DNA from: an uncultured Lachnospiraceae bacterium
Lineage (GTDB): Bacteria; Bacillota; Clostridia; Lachnospirales; Lachnospiraceae
Length of the DNA stretch: 64,000 bases
Assembly (NCBI GenBank): GCA_947367855.1
Contig: CANBFE010000010.1
Location: 51,017-115,016, forward strand
Reading direction: 5' to 3'
Within the stretch, counting starts at the first letter, position 1; each line of letters begins with the position of its first letter. Positions 42,149 through 49,547 of this stretch are shown here, in pieces. A model generated the notes under the pieces. That model did not search any database. It was not told the DNA's origin and worked only from the letters and a program-made list of their open reading frames with translations. The position numbers and the translations under genes are program-made.

Positions 42149-44665
42149 TTAGCTGCTGAGCCGCCTGGCCAGTTTCACGGCTTCTGCAGCATCGGCAGAG
42201 TATCCGTGGGCTCCGATCTCATCCGCATACTCCTGTGTAATCACTGCGCCGCCTACCATAATCTTCGCATTTACGTTTTCCGCCTTTGCATAAGCGATAA
42301 CTTCCTTCATTCGCTGCATTGTGGTGGTCATCAGCGCAGACAGGGCGATAATACTGGCATTGTTTTCCTTTGCTGCCCGGATAATATCTTCTTTGGGCAC
42401 ATCCTTTCCCAGGTCTATTACCCGGAAACCATAATTCCGCAGCATCAGGGCCACAAGATTTTTCCCTATGTCGTGGATATCCCCTTCCACGGTTGCTATG
42501 ACCACAACGGGCATTTCTGCGGTATCCGTATCCCTCTTCAGCAGCGGCTCCAGTATTTCAATGGCGTTTTTCATGGCTTCCGCGCTGGAGATCAGCTGTG
42601 GAAGGAAGTATTTTCCTTTGTCAAAGAACTCTCCCACCTGGTTGATTGCCGGTAGCAATACCTCGTGCAGAAGTTCAAAGGCCTCCTCGCCCTCTTCCAG
42701 GGCTTCCCGGGTCTGTGCGGCTATGCCGTTGCGGTTGCCCTTCAGGACGGAATTGTATAGCAGGGTTCTGCAGTCTTTCTCCGGTGCCTGTCCGTCCTTT
42801 TTCTGCCCCGGACCGCCGGATGGATCTGCTTTCCCGCCTTCCGCTTCCGGGCCTCCCCGTGGAACCGTATCATTCTTCTTCCGGGCCGCTTCCTTTCTGG
42901 CCCTGTTTTCCGCCACGACTCCCATGTACTCTATATACCTGACATCCGATTCCCTCTTTGCCAGCAGCAGATCCGCCGCCATGGCGCAGCCCATCAGAAG
43001 CTCCTGGGAGGGATTTGCAATGGCCATGGTAAGACCCTCCCTGATGGCCAGAGTGAGAAACGCCGTATTGACAAAGCTTCTTTCCGGCATTCCAAAGGAA
43101 ATATTGGAAAGTCCGCATATGGTGGCCAGCTCGTTCTCCCTGCAGTAACGGATCGTCTCCAGCGTCTCCATGGCCGCTTCCGGATTGGCTCCGATGGTGG
43201 AAACCAGGCCGTCCACCACCACGTCCTCCTTTTTCATCCCAAGGGACCACGCTCTCTCCAGAATCTTCTCTATAATCTCGGTCTTCTCCTCCCTGTTCCG
43301 GGGCAGACCCTGATCGGACAGCGGAAGAAGAATAAACATGGCGCCATATTTTTTTACAAGGGGCAGAAGCACTTCATACTTTTCCTTCTCCAGGGACACG
43401 GAATTGACCAGAGCTCTGCCCGGATAGTGCCTGAGCGCTGCCTCAAGGACATCCACATGACTGGAGTCCAGGGAAAGCGGCAGATCGGTCACCCCGCCCA
43501 CCTCCTCCAGGGCCCGCAGCATGGCAGCCTTTTCGTCGATACCGCCCATGCCCATATTTACATCCAGAATCAGGGCTCCGTCATGCTCCTGTTCCTGGGC
43601 AAACTGCAGTACCCTGTCAAAGTTTCCCTCCCGCAGCTGGGCCTGCAGAAGCTTTTTCCCTGTGGGATTGATTCGTTCCCCCACCACCAGAAAGCTTCCA
43701 TCCAGTTCAAAATGCACCGTCCTCCGCTCGGAGGTAAGCTGCCTGACTCCTTTTTTCCTGCGTAGCACACCGGGAACACATCCCTTTCCGATCCTCTCCC
43801 GCAACAGACGGATATAATCGGGGTCCGTACCACAGCAGCCTCCCAGAACGGAAGCGCCGGCTCCTGCCAACAGCTCCATCTCTTCCACAAAAGCCTCCGG
43901 CCCCAGGCTGTAGCAGCTCCTTCCCTCCCCGTCCAGACAGGGAAGACCTGCATTGGGTTTGGCGAGAATGGGGATTTCCGCGGTGGCAGCAGCCATATCC
44001 GTGACAATCTGCCCCATGCCGGCCGGTCCCGTGGAACAATTTACCCCCACAGCGTCAGCGCCCAGACTTTCCAATACAACCGCCGCAGTTTCCGCATCCG
44101 TGCCAAACAGGGTTCTGCCGTCAGACTCAAAGGTCAGGCTCACCATCACCGGAAGATCACAGACCTCCCTGGCGGCAATCAGGGCAGCTCTTGCCTCCGC
44201 CAGACTCATCATGGTCTCCACTACCAACAGATCCACTCCGGCTTTTTCCAACAGAGAAATCTGTTCCCTGTATACAGTGATCAGTTCCTCCAGTTCCATT
44301 GTCCCCACTGGCCGAAGCTGCCTTCCCGTCATGGTCAGATTCCCGGCAATATAGACCGGATGGTCGGATCCGGCAGACGCATCCCTGGAAATCTGCACCA
44401 GTTCCCGGATCATTGCCTCCATTTTTCCTTCCAGTCCATACTCCTGCAGCTTGATCCTGTTAGCCGTAAAGGTAGGCGTATATAAAATATCCGTACCTGC
44501 TTCCACATAGCGTCTCTGCAGCGCAAGCATGACATCTCTGTGCTCCAGAATCCACTGCTCTGGACATACCCCTGACGGCATTCCGGATTTTACCAGATTG
44601 GAGCCTGTGGCTCCGTCCAGATATAAATACGATTTGGCAATCTCTGCAAAGGTTTCTCTTGTCAT
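42149..44665 (-). CDS. metH: Cobalamin-dependent methionine synthase lacking the reactivation domain
   Basis: Transfers methyl from methyltetrahydrofolate to homocysteine through cobalamin. In 838 residues, the homocysteine domain comes first (about 1-295) with zinc cysteines in VGVNCSTG and LGGCCGTDPD. The pterin-binding domain (about 320-585) starts near VVGERINPTGKK. A low-complexity linker rich in Gly, Pro and Lys (about 595-640) leads to the cap and B12-binding domains (about 645-838) with the cobalamin motif EGDIHDIGKNLV. The SAM-binding reactivation domain of E. coli MetH (total about 1227 residues) is absent. Oxidised cobalamin must therefore be rescued by another protein; the RACo-like gene at 8033 is a candidate. 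Confidence 0.95.
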   Translation of the reverse strand: MTRETFAEIAKSYLYLDGATGSNLVKSGMPSGVCPEQWILEHRDVMLALQRRYVEAGTDILYTPTFTANRIKLQEYGLEGKMEAMIRELVQISRDASAGSDHPVYIAGNLTMTGRQLRPVGTMELEELITVYREQISLLEKAGVDLLVVETMMSLAEARAALIAAREVCDLPVMVSLTFESDGRTLFGTDAETAAVVLESLGADAVGVNCSTGPAGMGQIVTDMAAATAEIPILAKPNAGLPCLDGEGRSCYSLGPEAFVEEMELLAGAGASVLGGCCGTDPDYIRLLRERIGKGCVPGVLRRKKGVRQLTSERRTVHFELDGSFLVVGERINPTGKKLLQAQLREGNFDRVLQFAQEQEHDGALILDVNMGMGGIDEKAAMLRALEEVGGVTDLPLSLDSSHVDVLEAALRHYPGRALVNSVSLEKEKYEVLLPLVKKYGAMFILLPLSDQGLPRNREEKTEIIEKILERAWSLGMKKEDVVVDGLVSTIGANPEAAMETLETIRYCRENELATICGLSNISFGMPERSFVNTAFLTLAIREGLTMAIANPSQELLMGCAMAADLLLAKRESDVRYIEYMGVVAENRARKEAARKKNDTVPRGGPEAEGGKADPSGGPGQKKDGQAPEKDCRTLLYNSVLKGNRNGIAAQTREALEEGEEAFELLHEVLLPAINQVGEFFDKGKYFLPQLISSAEAMKNAIEILEPLLKRDTDTAEMPVVVIATVEGDIHDIGKNLVALMLRNYGFRVIDLGKDVPKEDIIRAAKENNASIIALSALMTTTMQRMKEVIAYAKAENVNAKIMVGGAVITQEYADEIGAHGYSADAAEAVKLARRLSS

Positions 44666-44741
44666 ACTCTCCTGTTCGGTTCCGTCTCCTTATTTGATGT
44701 CCTGCAGAACCGCTTTTCATTACTCAAAAAACTTATTTCCT

Positions 44742-44771
44742 ATAATACCACATATCCGAATTAATAGTAAA
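44742..44771 (-). promoter_or_regulatory. Candidate promoter of metH
   Basis: On the minus strand TTTACT (44766-44771), an 18-base spacer and TATTAT (44742-44747), about 75 bases before the metH ATG. I checked the leader for SAM, cobalamin or T-box elements and recognised none. Confidence 0.45.
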
Positions 44772-44805
44772 GGGGTGTATTTATCCAATTCTTTCACAAA
44801 AGGTG

Positions 44806-44834
44806 TTGCGAAAATACTCAGATTGTGGTAGATT
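44806..44834 (+). promoter_or_regulatory. Candidate promoter of the lipoprotein gene
   Basis: TTGCGA (44806-44811), 17 bases, then TAGATT (44829-44834), about 46 bases before the ATG at 44881. Confidence 0.4.
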
Positions 44835-44880
44835 TTAATAGTATTTTTTTATGAAGCATTTCATAAGGGGGTTCAGACAG

Positions 44881-45351
44881 ATGAAATTGAAAATCGCTTT
44901 TGCGGCATTCCTGACCGTTATTGTACTGACTTCCTGCGGCGGGGATTCCGAATTAACCGTGTTTCGAAAAAATATGGATGCTTTCTGTACCAGGATTTCG
45001 GAAATCGATTCTTCCATCAACGGTATCGACGCAGAGTCAGAAGCTGCCACGGAAGAACTTCTGGCATACCTGGATGATCTGGATCTTGTTTTCCAGTCTT
45101 TTGCAAAAATGGATTTCCCGGAGGAATTTGACTATCTGGAAAATCTGGCGGATGAATCCAGCGAATACATGTCCCAGGCGGTAAAAAGTTACCATGACGC
45201 CTTCAGCATGGATTCCTTTGACAACAATACTGCGGAGTATGCCCGGGAAAATTATTCCAGAGCCTACAAAAGAGTTCAGATTATTATATCTTTTCTGCAT
45301 GGTGAGGAACCGTTGGACCCGGATCTGACTGTGGAATATGGCAGCGACTGA
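44881..45351 (+). CDS. Putative lipoprotein, function unknown
   Basis: Secreted lipoprotein-like protein of 156 residues. The N-terminus is a lipoprotein signal with a basic start, hydrophobic core (IAFAAFLTVIVL) and lipobox-like TSC with Cys at 19, followed by GG. The mature part is acidic and predicted helical, with no Cys after the lipobox except one near position 36. I recognise no family. ATG 44881 has AAGGGGG nine bases upstream; an in-frame ATG 30 bases earlier lacks a site. It is a single plus-strand gene with its own promoter and a bidirectional terminator. Confidence 0.8.
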   Translation: MKLKIAFAAFLTVIVLTSCGGDSELTVFRKNMDAFCTRISEIDSSINGIDAESEAATEELLAYLDDLDLVFQSFAKMDFPEEFDYLENLADESSEYMSQAVKSYHDAFSMDSFDNNTAEYARENYSRAYKRVQIIISFLHGEEPLDPDLTVEYGSD

Positions 45352-45393
45352 GCTGCCGGAAAACAGAACTCCGTTTTCACATGTTCCGGAAAC

Positions 45394-45450
45394 AAAAAGC
45401 CGCCGCATTCCCAGTCTGATAAACAGATCTGTGGCAGGCGGCAGCTTTTT
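45394..45450. terminator. Bidirectional terminator between lipoprotein and DUF4870-like genes
   Basis: AAAAAGC...CGCC pairs with GGCG...GCTTTTT. T-runs lie on both sides, so it can end the lipoprotein transcript on the plus strand and the small membrane-protein transcript on the minus strand. Confidence 0.82.
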
Positions 45451-45454
45451 GTTT

Positions 45455-45742
45455 TTATTTCAGCAGTTTAATGCATCCCAGAAGCGGCACCTCATTTTCC
45501 TGCTCCCTCACCGCATAGACGATTCCCATCACCCAGAATACAAATACTACCAACTGCACCAGACCTACCACCAGTCTCACCAGCGGAACCCATGCCAGCG
45601 CAGCCAGAATCAAAGATGTAAGATTAATCACCAGCGCCTGATTCAAATGGAACTTGCTTTCCTCCCTCTCTCCTGCCACAAAGGCCACCAACCATCCAAA
45701 AATAGTAATATAAGCCACGATATCAGTAGTTTTCTTATCCAT
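45455..45742 (-). CDS. Small membrane protein, DUF4870-like
   Basis: Membrane protein of 95 residues from ATG 45742 (AAGGAG lies upstream; a GTG two codons earlier is less likely). Three hydrophobic segments are seen, near 8-22, 38-52 and 55-75. The pattern SKFHLNQALVINL between the first two is like the FHA/NQ motif of DUF4870 proteins. The function is unknown. It is followed by a terminator and preceded by the DUF2752 gene on the same strand. The three consecutive small membrane genes here may form one transcript. Confidence 0.78.
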   Translation of the reverse strand: MDKKTTDIVAYITIFGWLVAFVAGEREESKFHLNQALVINLTSLILAALAWVPLVRLVVGLVQLVVFVFWVMGIVYAVREQENEVPLLGCIKLLK

Positions 45743-45788
45743 GTTCACACTCTCCTTGTCTCATGCATGAAATTTAATGATTGTTCAG

Positions 45789-46277
45789 TTACATGGTAAT
45801 TCCCCATATCAGCCGCAGCGCATTCTTCAGAAGGAAATTGCAGACAATCAGCGCAACCGCTCCATACAGATACCATGAATGAAACTGCCATCCCCTGATT
45901 TTCCTGATGCCCATCCGGTTCAGCCCCTGTGTTATCATAAATCCGCCGCCCATCAGCACCATATAGGGCACAAGGGGATGATACCACAGCGCCAGAAGAA
46001 GTTTCCCCTGAACCAGTGCCCGAAAAGCCCTGGTTCCTCCACAGCCCGGGCAGTATATACCCACTATCTCCGTGAAAAAGCATGGAATCTCCGGCAGAAA
46101 CCTCCGAAACAGAAAATGGTACAATGCCCATAATCCTGTCCCCGCCGCCAACAGAATCAGGCCGATATGAAACAGCTCCGTCTCCAGTGCCGCTGTTTTT
46201 CTGCGCTTCTGCGCCTTTACCGGAAAACCATCTGCCAATGTGTCATTCCTCCCAAATGGGATCCCGTCCCCGGACAT
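45789..46277 (-). CDS. DUF2752 membrane protein
   Basis: DUF2752 family protein of about 162 residues. The signature GIYCPGCGGTRAFRALVQGK is present, with three or so hydrophobic segments around it (near 32-50, 82-105 and 130-150). The family's function is unknown. The start is uncertain: ATG 46277 lies 12 bases after the DUF4190-like gene ends, with AGGGGATG upstream; a GTG a few codons earlier is possible. The frame extends to 46400 but that part lies inside the upstream gene. Confidence 0.82.
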   Translation of the reverse strand: MSGDGIPFGRNDTLADGFPVKAQKRRKTAALETELFHIGLILLAAGTGLWALYHFLFRRFLPEIPCFFTEIVGIYCPGCGGTRAFRALVQGKLLLALWYHPLVPYMVLMGGGFMITQGLNRMGIRKIRGWQFHSWYLYGAVALIVCNFLLKNALRLIWGITM

Positions 46278-46288
46278 TTCCGGCACAG

Positions 46289-46654
46289 TCACATCCCCTG
46301 CAGAATCATATCCAGATAACCAATTTGATCCATATAAGCTATTATCCAGATGTAGTAAATCAGTGCGCCGATACCAACGACAATACTGATAATGGAGCAT
46401 ACAAGCCCTGCAATCCCAACGCCTGATTTTCCTCTGTTGTTTCCGATAATGGCGCAGATCAGGCCTGCAATTCCCAAAATAATGCCAGGTATCCCATAGC
46501 AGCAGCTGGTACAGATTCCCAGAATGCCGCAGACCAGTCCTGCTATCTGGAGGCCGTTTGTACCATTGCTCCCCTGGTTATCCTGCGGCGCCTGGTAGGG
46601 GACATTTGCCGTGTAATCCTGATAATTACCACCGTTTTGATTATTCCCGTCCAT
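46289..46654 (-). CDS. DUF4190-like membrane protein
   Basis: Membrane protein of 121 residues. A hydrophilic, Asn/Gln/Gly-rich N-terminus (about 1-34) precedes a DUF4190-like core with two or three hydrophobic helices (LQIAGLVCGILGICTS, then GIPGIILGIAGLICAIIG, then SIISIVVGIGALIYYIW). Such proteins have no assigned role. The ribosome-binding site is AAAGGAGAAAG. A TATAAT box (46709-46714, minus strand) lies about 55 bases upstream without a convincing -35. It is the first of three small membrane-protein genes. Confidence 0.82.
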   Translation of the reverse strand: MDGNNQNGGNYQDYTANVPYQAPQDNQGSNGTNGLQIAGLVCGILGICTSCCYGIPGIILGIAGLICAIIGNNRGKSGVGIAGLVCSIISIVVGIGALIYYIWIIAYMDQIGYLDMILQGM

Positions 46655-46780
46655 CTCTTTCTCCTTTTCCTTTTATTTCTGATTGCCTTATGTAAAAAGC
46701 TATTCTTTATTATACAATAGATCAGAAAAAATTTCTACCAAAAATGCAAACTTTCAAAGGGCTTTTTGTGCTGCCTGGCA

Positions 46781-46824
46781 AAATTTAAGGCTACCGCCGA
46801 CAACCTCTGTCAACGATAGCCCTT
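46781..46824 (-). terminator. Likely terminator of the GGGtGRT operon
   Basis: On the minus strand AAGGGCTATCG and CGGTAGCCTT pair with one bulge and one mismatch, and an inner GACA/TGTC can extend the stem. TTAAATTTT follows. It lies about 50 bases after the GGGtGRT stop. Confidence 0.5.
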
Positions 46825-46876
46825 GATTTTACTGTATTTCTCAGAACTTCCTATCGTTTCCGAAAAGACTTGTCTC

Positions 46877-47887
46877 CTAGAAGCGATTCTCCTTAGCCGC
46901 TTCCTCGATCAAAACAGCCACGGCCACGGTAGCGCCAACCATGGGGTTGTTGCCCATACCAATGAGACCCATCATCTCCACATGGGCGGGAACGGAGGAA
47001 GAACCTGCGAACTGCGCATCAGAGTGCATACGTCCCAGAGTATCGGTAAAGCCATAGGAAGCGGGGCCTGCAGCCATGTTGTCCGGATGCAGGGTACGTC
47101 CTGTGCCGCCGCCGGAAGCAACGGAGAAGTACTTCTTCCCTGCCTCGGTGCGCTCTTTCTTGTATGTGCCTGCAACGGGATGCTGGAATCTGGTGGGATT
47201 GGTGGAGTTGCCTGTGATGGATACGTCCACGTTCTCCTTCCACATGATGGCAACGCCCTCGGGAACGCTGTTGGAACCATAGCAGTTCACCTTTGCGCGG
47301 AGTCCCTCGGAGTAAGCAATTCTCTCGATTTCCTTTACTTCGTTGGTATAGGGATCATACTCTGTCTCAACGAAAGTGAAGCCGTTGATACGGGAGATGA
47401 TCTTTGCTGCGTCTTTTCCAAGACCGTTCAGGATAACGCGCAGGGGTTTCTGGCGAACCTTGTTTGCCTTCTCGGCGATGCCGATTGCGCCCTCTGCAGC
47501 GGCAAAGGACTCATGTCCTGCCAGGAAGCAGAAGCAGTCGGTCTCCTCCTCCAGAAGCATCTTGCCCAGATTGCCGTGTCCCAAACCAACCTTGCGGGTA
47601 TCGGCAACAGATCCGGGAATACAGAATGCCTGAAGGCCCTCTCCGATGGCAGCAGCAGCGTCAGCAGCCTTGCGGCAGCCCTTCTTGATGGCGATGGCAG
47701 CGCCTACGGTATAAGCCCAGCATGCGTTCTCAAAGCAGATGGGCTGAATCTTCTTCACCTGCTCGTATACGTCAAGTCCTGCGTCCTTGGTAATCTTCTC
47801 TGCTTCTTCGATAGAGGAGATGCCATAGCCCTTCAGTACTTCCGTGATTTTATCAATACGTCTTTCATATGATTCAAATAAAGCCAT
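46877..47887 (-). CDS. GGGtGRT protein, function unknown
   Basis: Protein of 336 residues that I recognise as the family named for its GGGTGRT motif, here at 259-265 (SVASGGGTGRTLHPDN). No signal peptide or membrane segment is seen. The N-terminal half has Cys51, Cys56, Cys71, Cys89, Cys118 and Cys120, several in CFENAC and DCFCF; the C-terminal half is glycine-rich (GLIGMGNNPMVG). No catalytic fold is evident to me. It is downstream of a NifU-like Fe-S scaffold gene with 88 bases between, which contain two hairpins. A link to Fe-S cluster or iron handling is suggested by that partner only. Strong ribosome-binding site AAGGAGGACAGG. Confidence 0.9.
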   Translation of the reverse strand: MALFESYERRIDKITEVLKGYGISSIEEAEKITKDAGLDVYEQVKKIQPICFENACWAYTVGAAIAIKKGCRKAADAAAAIGEGLQAFCIPGSVADTRKVGLGHGNLGKMLLEEETDCFCFLAGHESFAAAEGAIGIAEKANKVRQKPLRVILNGLGKDAAKIISRINGFTFVETEYDPYTNEVKEIERIAYSEGLRAKVNCYGSNSVPEGVAIMWKENVDVSITGNSTNPTRFQHPVAGTYKKERTEAGKKYFSVASGGGTGRTLHPDNMAAGPASYGFTDTLGRMHSDAQFAGSSSVPAHVEMMGLIGMGNNPMVGATVAVAVLIEEAAKENRF

Positions 47888-47916
47888 TTTTTCCTGTCCT
47901 CCTTATTTTTCTGGAA

Positions 47917-47975
47917 GCTTCTCAAATCGCCCGGTTGGGCTGAGAAGCAGTGCATGACGGCGTCGCGGCCATGCA
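47917..47975 (-). repeat. Two hairpins in the intercistronic region of the GGGtGRT operon
   Basis: Hairpin one: GCTTCTCA (47917-47924) pairs with TGAGAAGC (47941-47948), with GCCC/GGGC inside. Hairpin two: TGCATG (47951-47956) pairs with CATGCA (47970-47975) and touches the stop of the upstream gene. No T-run follows either on the minus strand, so they are more likely stability or processing elements than terminators. Confidence 0.6.
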
Positions 47976-48668
47976 TTACTCTTTTCTGGGATCGATAACC
48001 TTCACGGCATCGGCAACGCGGCCGTACTGACCCTTGGCCTTCTCGTAGGCGGTGTTGGGATCGTCGCCCTTCTTGATGAAATCGGTCATCTTTCCAAGGC
48101 TGACGAACTCATAGCCGATAATCTGGTCATCCTTGTCCAGGGCGATACCGGTCACGTAGCCTTCTGCCATCTCCAGATAACGGGGACCCTTCTTCAAAGT
48201 ACCGTACATGGTACCAACCTGGCTCCTGAGTCCCTTGCCCAGATCCTCAAGGCCTGCGCCGATGGGAAGACCTTCCTCGGAGAATGCGCTCTGGGTACGT
48301 CCATAAACGATCTGCAGGAACAGCTCTCTCATGGCAGTGTTGATGGCATCACACACAAGGTCGGTGTTCAGCGCTTCCATGACAGTCAGGCCGGGAAGAA
48401 TCTCAGATGCCATAGCTGCGGAATGAGTCATGCCGGAACAGCCGATGGTCTCCACCAACGCTTCCTGGATGATGCCCTCCTTTACGTTCAGGGTCAGCTT
48501 GCAGGCGCCCTGCTGAGGAGCACACCAACCCACTCCATGGGTCAGACCGGAAATATCTTCCACCTTCTTCGCCTGTACCCATTTTGCTTCTTCAGGGATA
48601 GGCGCACAGCCATGATGCACACCCTGAGCGACTGTGCACATTTCTTCAACTTCCTTTGAATAAATCAT
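47976..48668 (-). CDS. NifU/IscU-like Fe-S scaffold protein, partner of GGGtGRT
   Basis: Protein of 230 residues with an IscU/NifU-like N-terminal domain. Candidate cluster ligands are Cys21 (GCAPIPEE), Cys49 and Cys56 (WCAPQQGAC), Cys77 (IGCSGMTHSAAMAS, matching the GC...AS motif of IscU) and Cys106. The C-terminal part (about 135-230) has no family I know and carries repeated charged turns (LDKDDQIIGYEF). There is no IscS, SufS or other assembly gene adjacent. It is the first gene of the pair with the GGGtGRT protein, starting behind AAAGGAG. It may deliver a cluster to its partner; this is inference. Confidence 0.85.
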   Translation of the reverse strand: MIYSKEVEEMCTVAQGVHHGCAPIPEEAKWVQAKKVEDISGLTHGVGWCAPQQGACKLTLNVKEGIIQEALVETIGCSGMTHSAAMASEILPGLTVMEALNTDLVCDAINTAMRELFLQIVYGRTQSAFSEEGLPIGAGLEDLGKGLRSQVGTMYGTLKKGPRYLEMAEGYVTGIALDKDDQIIGYEFVSLGKMTDFIKKGDDPNTAYEKAKGQYGRVADAVKVIDPRKE

Positions 48669-48742
48669 GTGAAATCTCCTTTCGATTATGTAAGTTATTA
48701 TTCGTCACAACAGAAAGCCCGCAGACGCGTGCTTCCCGCTGC

Positions 48743-48764
48743 ATATCAATTGGAAAATTGACAT
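48743..48764. promoter_or_regulatory. Palindrome upstream of the GGGtGRT operon
   Basis: ATATCAATT and AATTGACAT form arms of nine bases around GGAA, with one mismatch. It lies about 80 bases before the NifU-like ATG in an AT-rich region and has the form of an operator. No clear sigma-A pair was found beside it on the minus strand. Confidence 0.45.
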
Positions 48765-48845
48765 ATAATAATCTCTTTCTTCATTTTCTCATACTTACGG
48801 GAAAAAATCTAGTATTTTTTGTAAAAAAATATCTTTCACTCCAGT

Positions 48846-49517
48846 TTACTCCCGCTTTCCGGTGATCTCCGTGGCCTTCTTGTAAATGCTTCCGGCAGGT
48901 ATCACGCCTCTGACCATGGACGTAGGATAAATGTTGGTATTTCTGCCGATGACTGTCCCTGGATTCAGGACGCTGTTGCAGCCCACCTCCACATGGTCCC
49001 CCAGCATGGCTCCCATTTTCTTTAGGCCTGTCTCAATCAGGATGCCCTCTCCCTTTACTGTCACCAGGGTCTTGTCGCTCTTTACGTTGGAGGTGATGGA
49101 GCCTGCCCCCATATGGGACTTAAAGCCCAGGATACTGTCTCCCACATAATTGTAATGGGGCACCTGAACCTGATTAAACAGAATGACATTTTTCAACTCT
49201 GTGGAATTTCCCACCACCGCTCCCTTTCCCACAATTGCATTGCCTCTCACAAACGCGCAGTGGCGGATTTCCGCTTTTTCATCTACGATCAGCGGTCCGT
49301 TCAGGCATGCTGTGGGAGCCACTTTTGCGCTCTTTGCAACCCAGATATGCTCTCCTCTTTCTTCAAACAGATCTTCGGGAAGGCTTTTCCCCAAACTGAT
49401 GATGAAATCATGGATTTTCGGAAGCGCTTCCCAGGGATAGGTCAGTCCCTTCAGCAATTCCTTCGCTATGGTCTCCTGTAAATCATATAAATCAGATATT
49501 GTAATTCCCGTACTCAA
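48846..49517 (-). CDS. Left-handed beta-helix acyltransferase (GlmU/LpxD-like), substrate unknown
   Basis: Hexapeptide-repeat protein of 223 residues. A short helical N-terminus leads to many imperfect repeats (for example VAPTACLNGPLIVDEKAEI, then VVGNSTEL, HYNYVGDSILG and VGCNSVLNPGTVIGRN), resembling the C-terminal acetyltransferase half of GlmU. It lacks a nucleotidyltransferase domain. The start codon is TTG at 49517 with GAGGAGG about 12 bases upstream; no ATG fits better. It is followed closely by topB. It probably acylates an activated sugar, but no sugar pathway genes lie beside it. Confidence 0.8.
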   Translation of the reverse strand: MSTGITISDLYDLQETIAKELLKGLTYPWEALPKIHDFIISLGKSLPEDLFEERGEHIWVAKSAKVAPTACLNGPLIVDEKAEIRHCAFVRGNAIVGKGAVVGNSTELKNVILFNQVQVPHYNYVGDSILGFKSHMGAGSITSNVKSDKTLVTVKGEGILIETGLKKMGAMLGDHVEVGCNSVLNPGTVIGRNTNIYPTSMVRGVIPAGSIYKKATEITGKRE

Positions 49518-49547
49518 TTTAGACGCAATCCTCCTCTCAAAAAGTCA

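Noticed and set aside
40601..42655. Plus-strand frame of about 680 codons opposite ilvB and metH
   Set aside because: Shadow of two secure genes; the residues (many His and Cys) are typical of antisense translation.
44666..44880. SAM, cobalamin or T-box riboswitch in front of metH
   Set aside because: I looked for conserved cores and a terminator in the 215-base leader and found none; only a promoter pair is visible.
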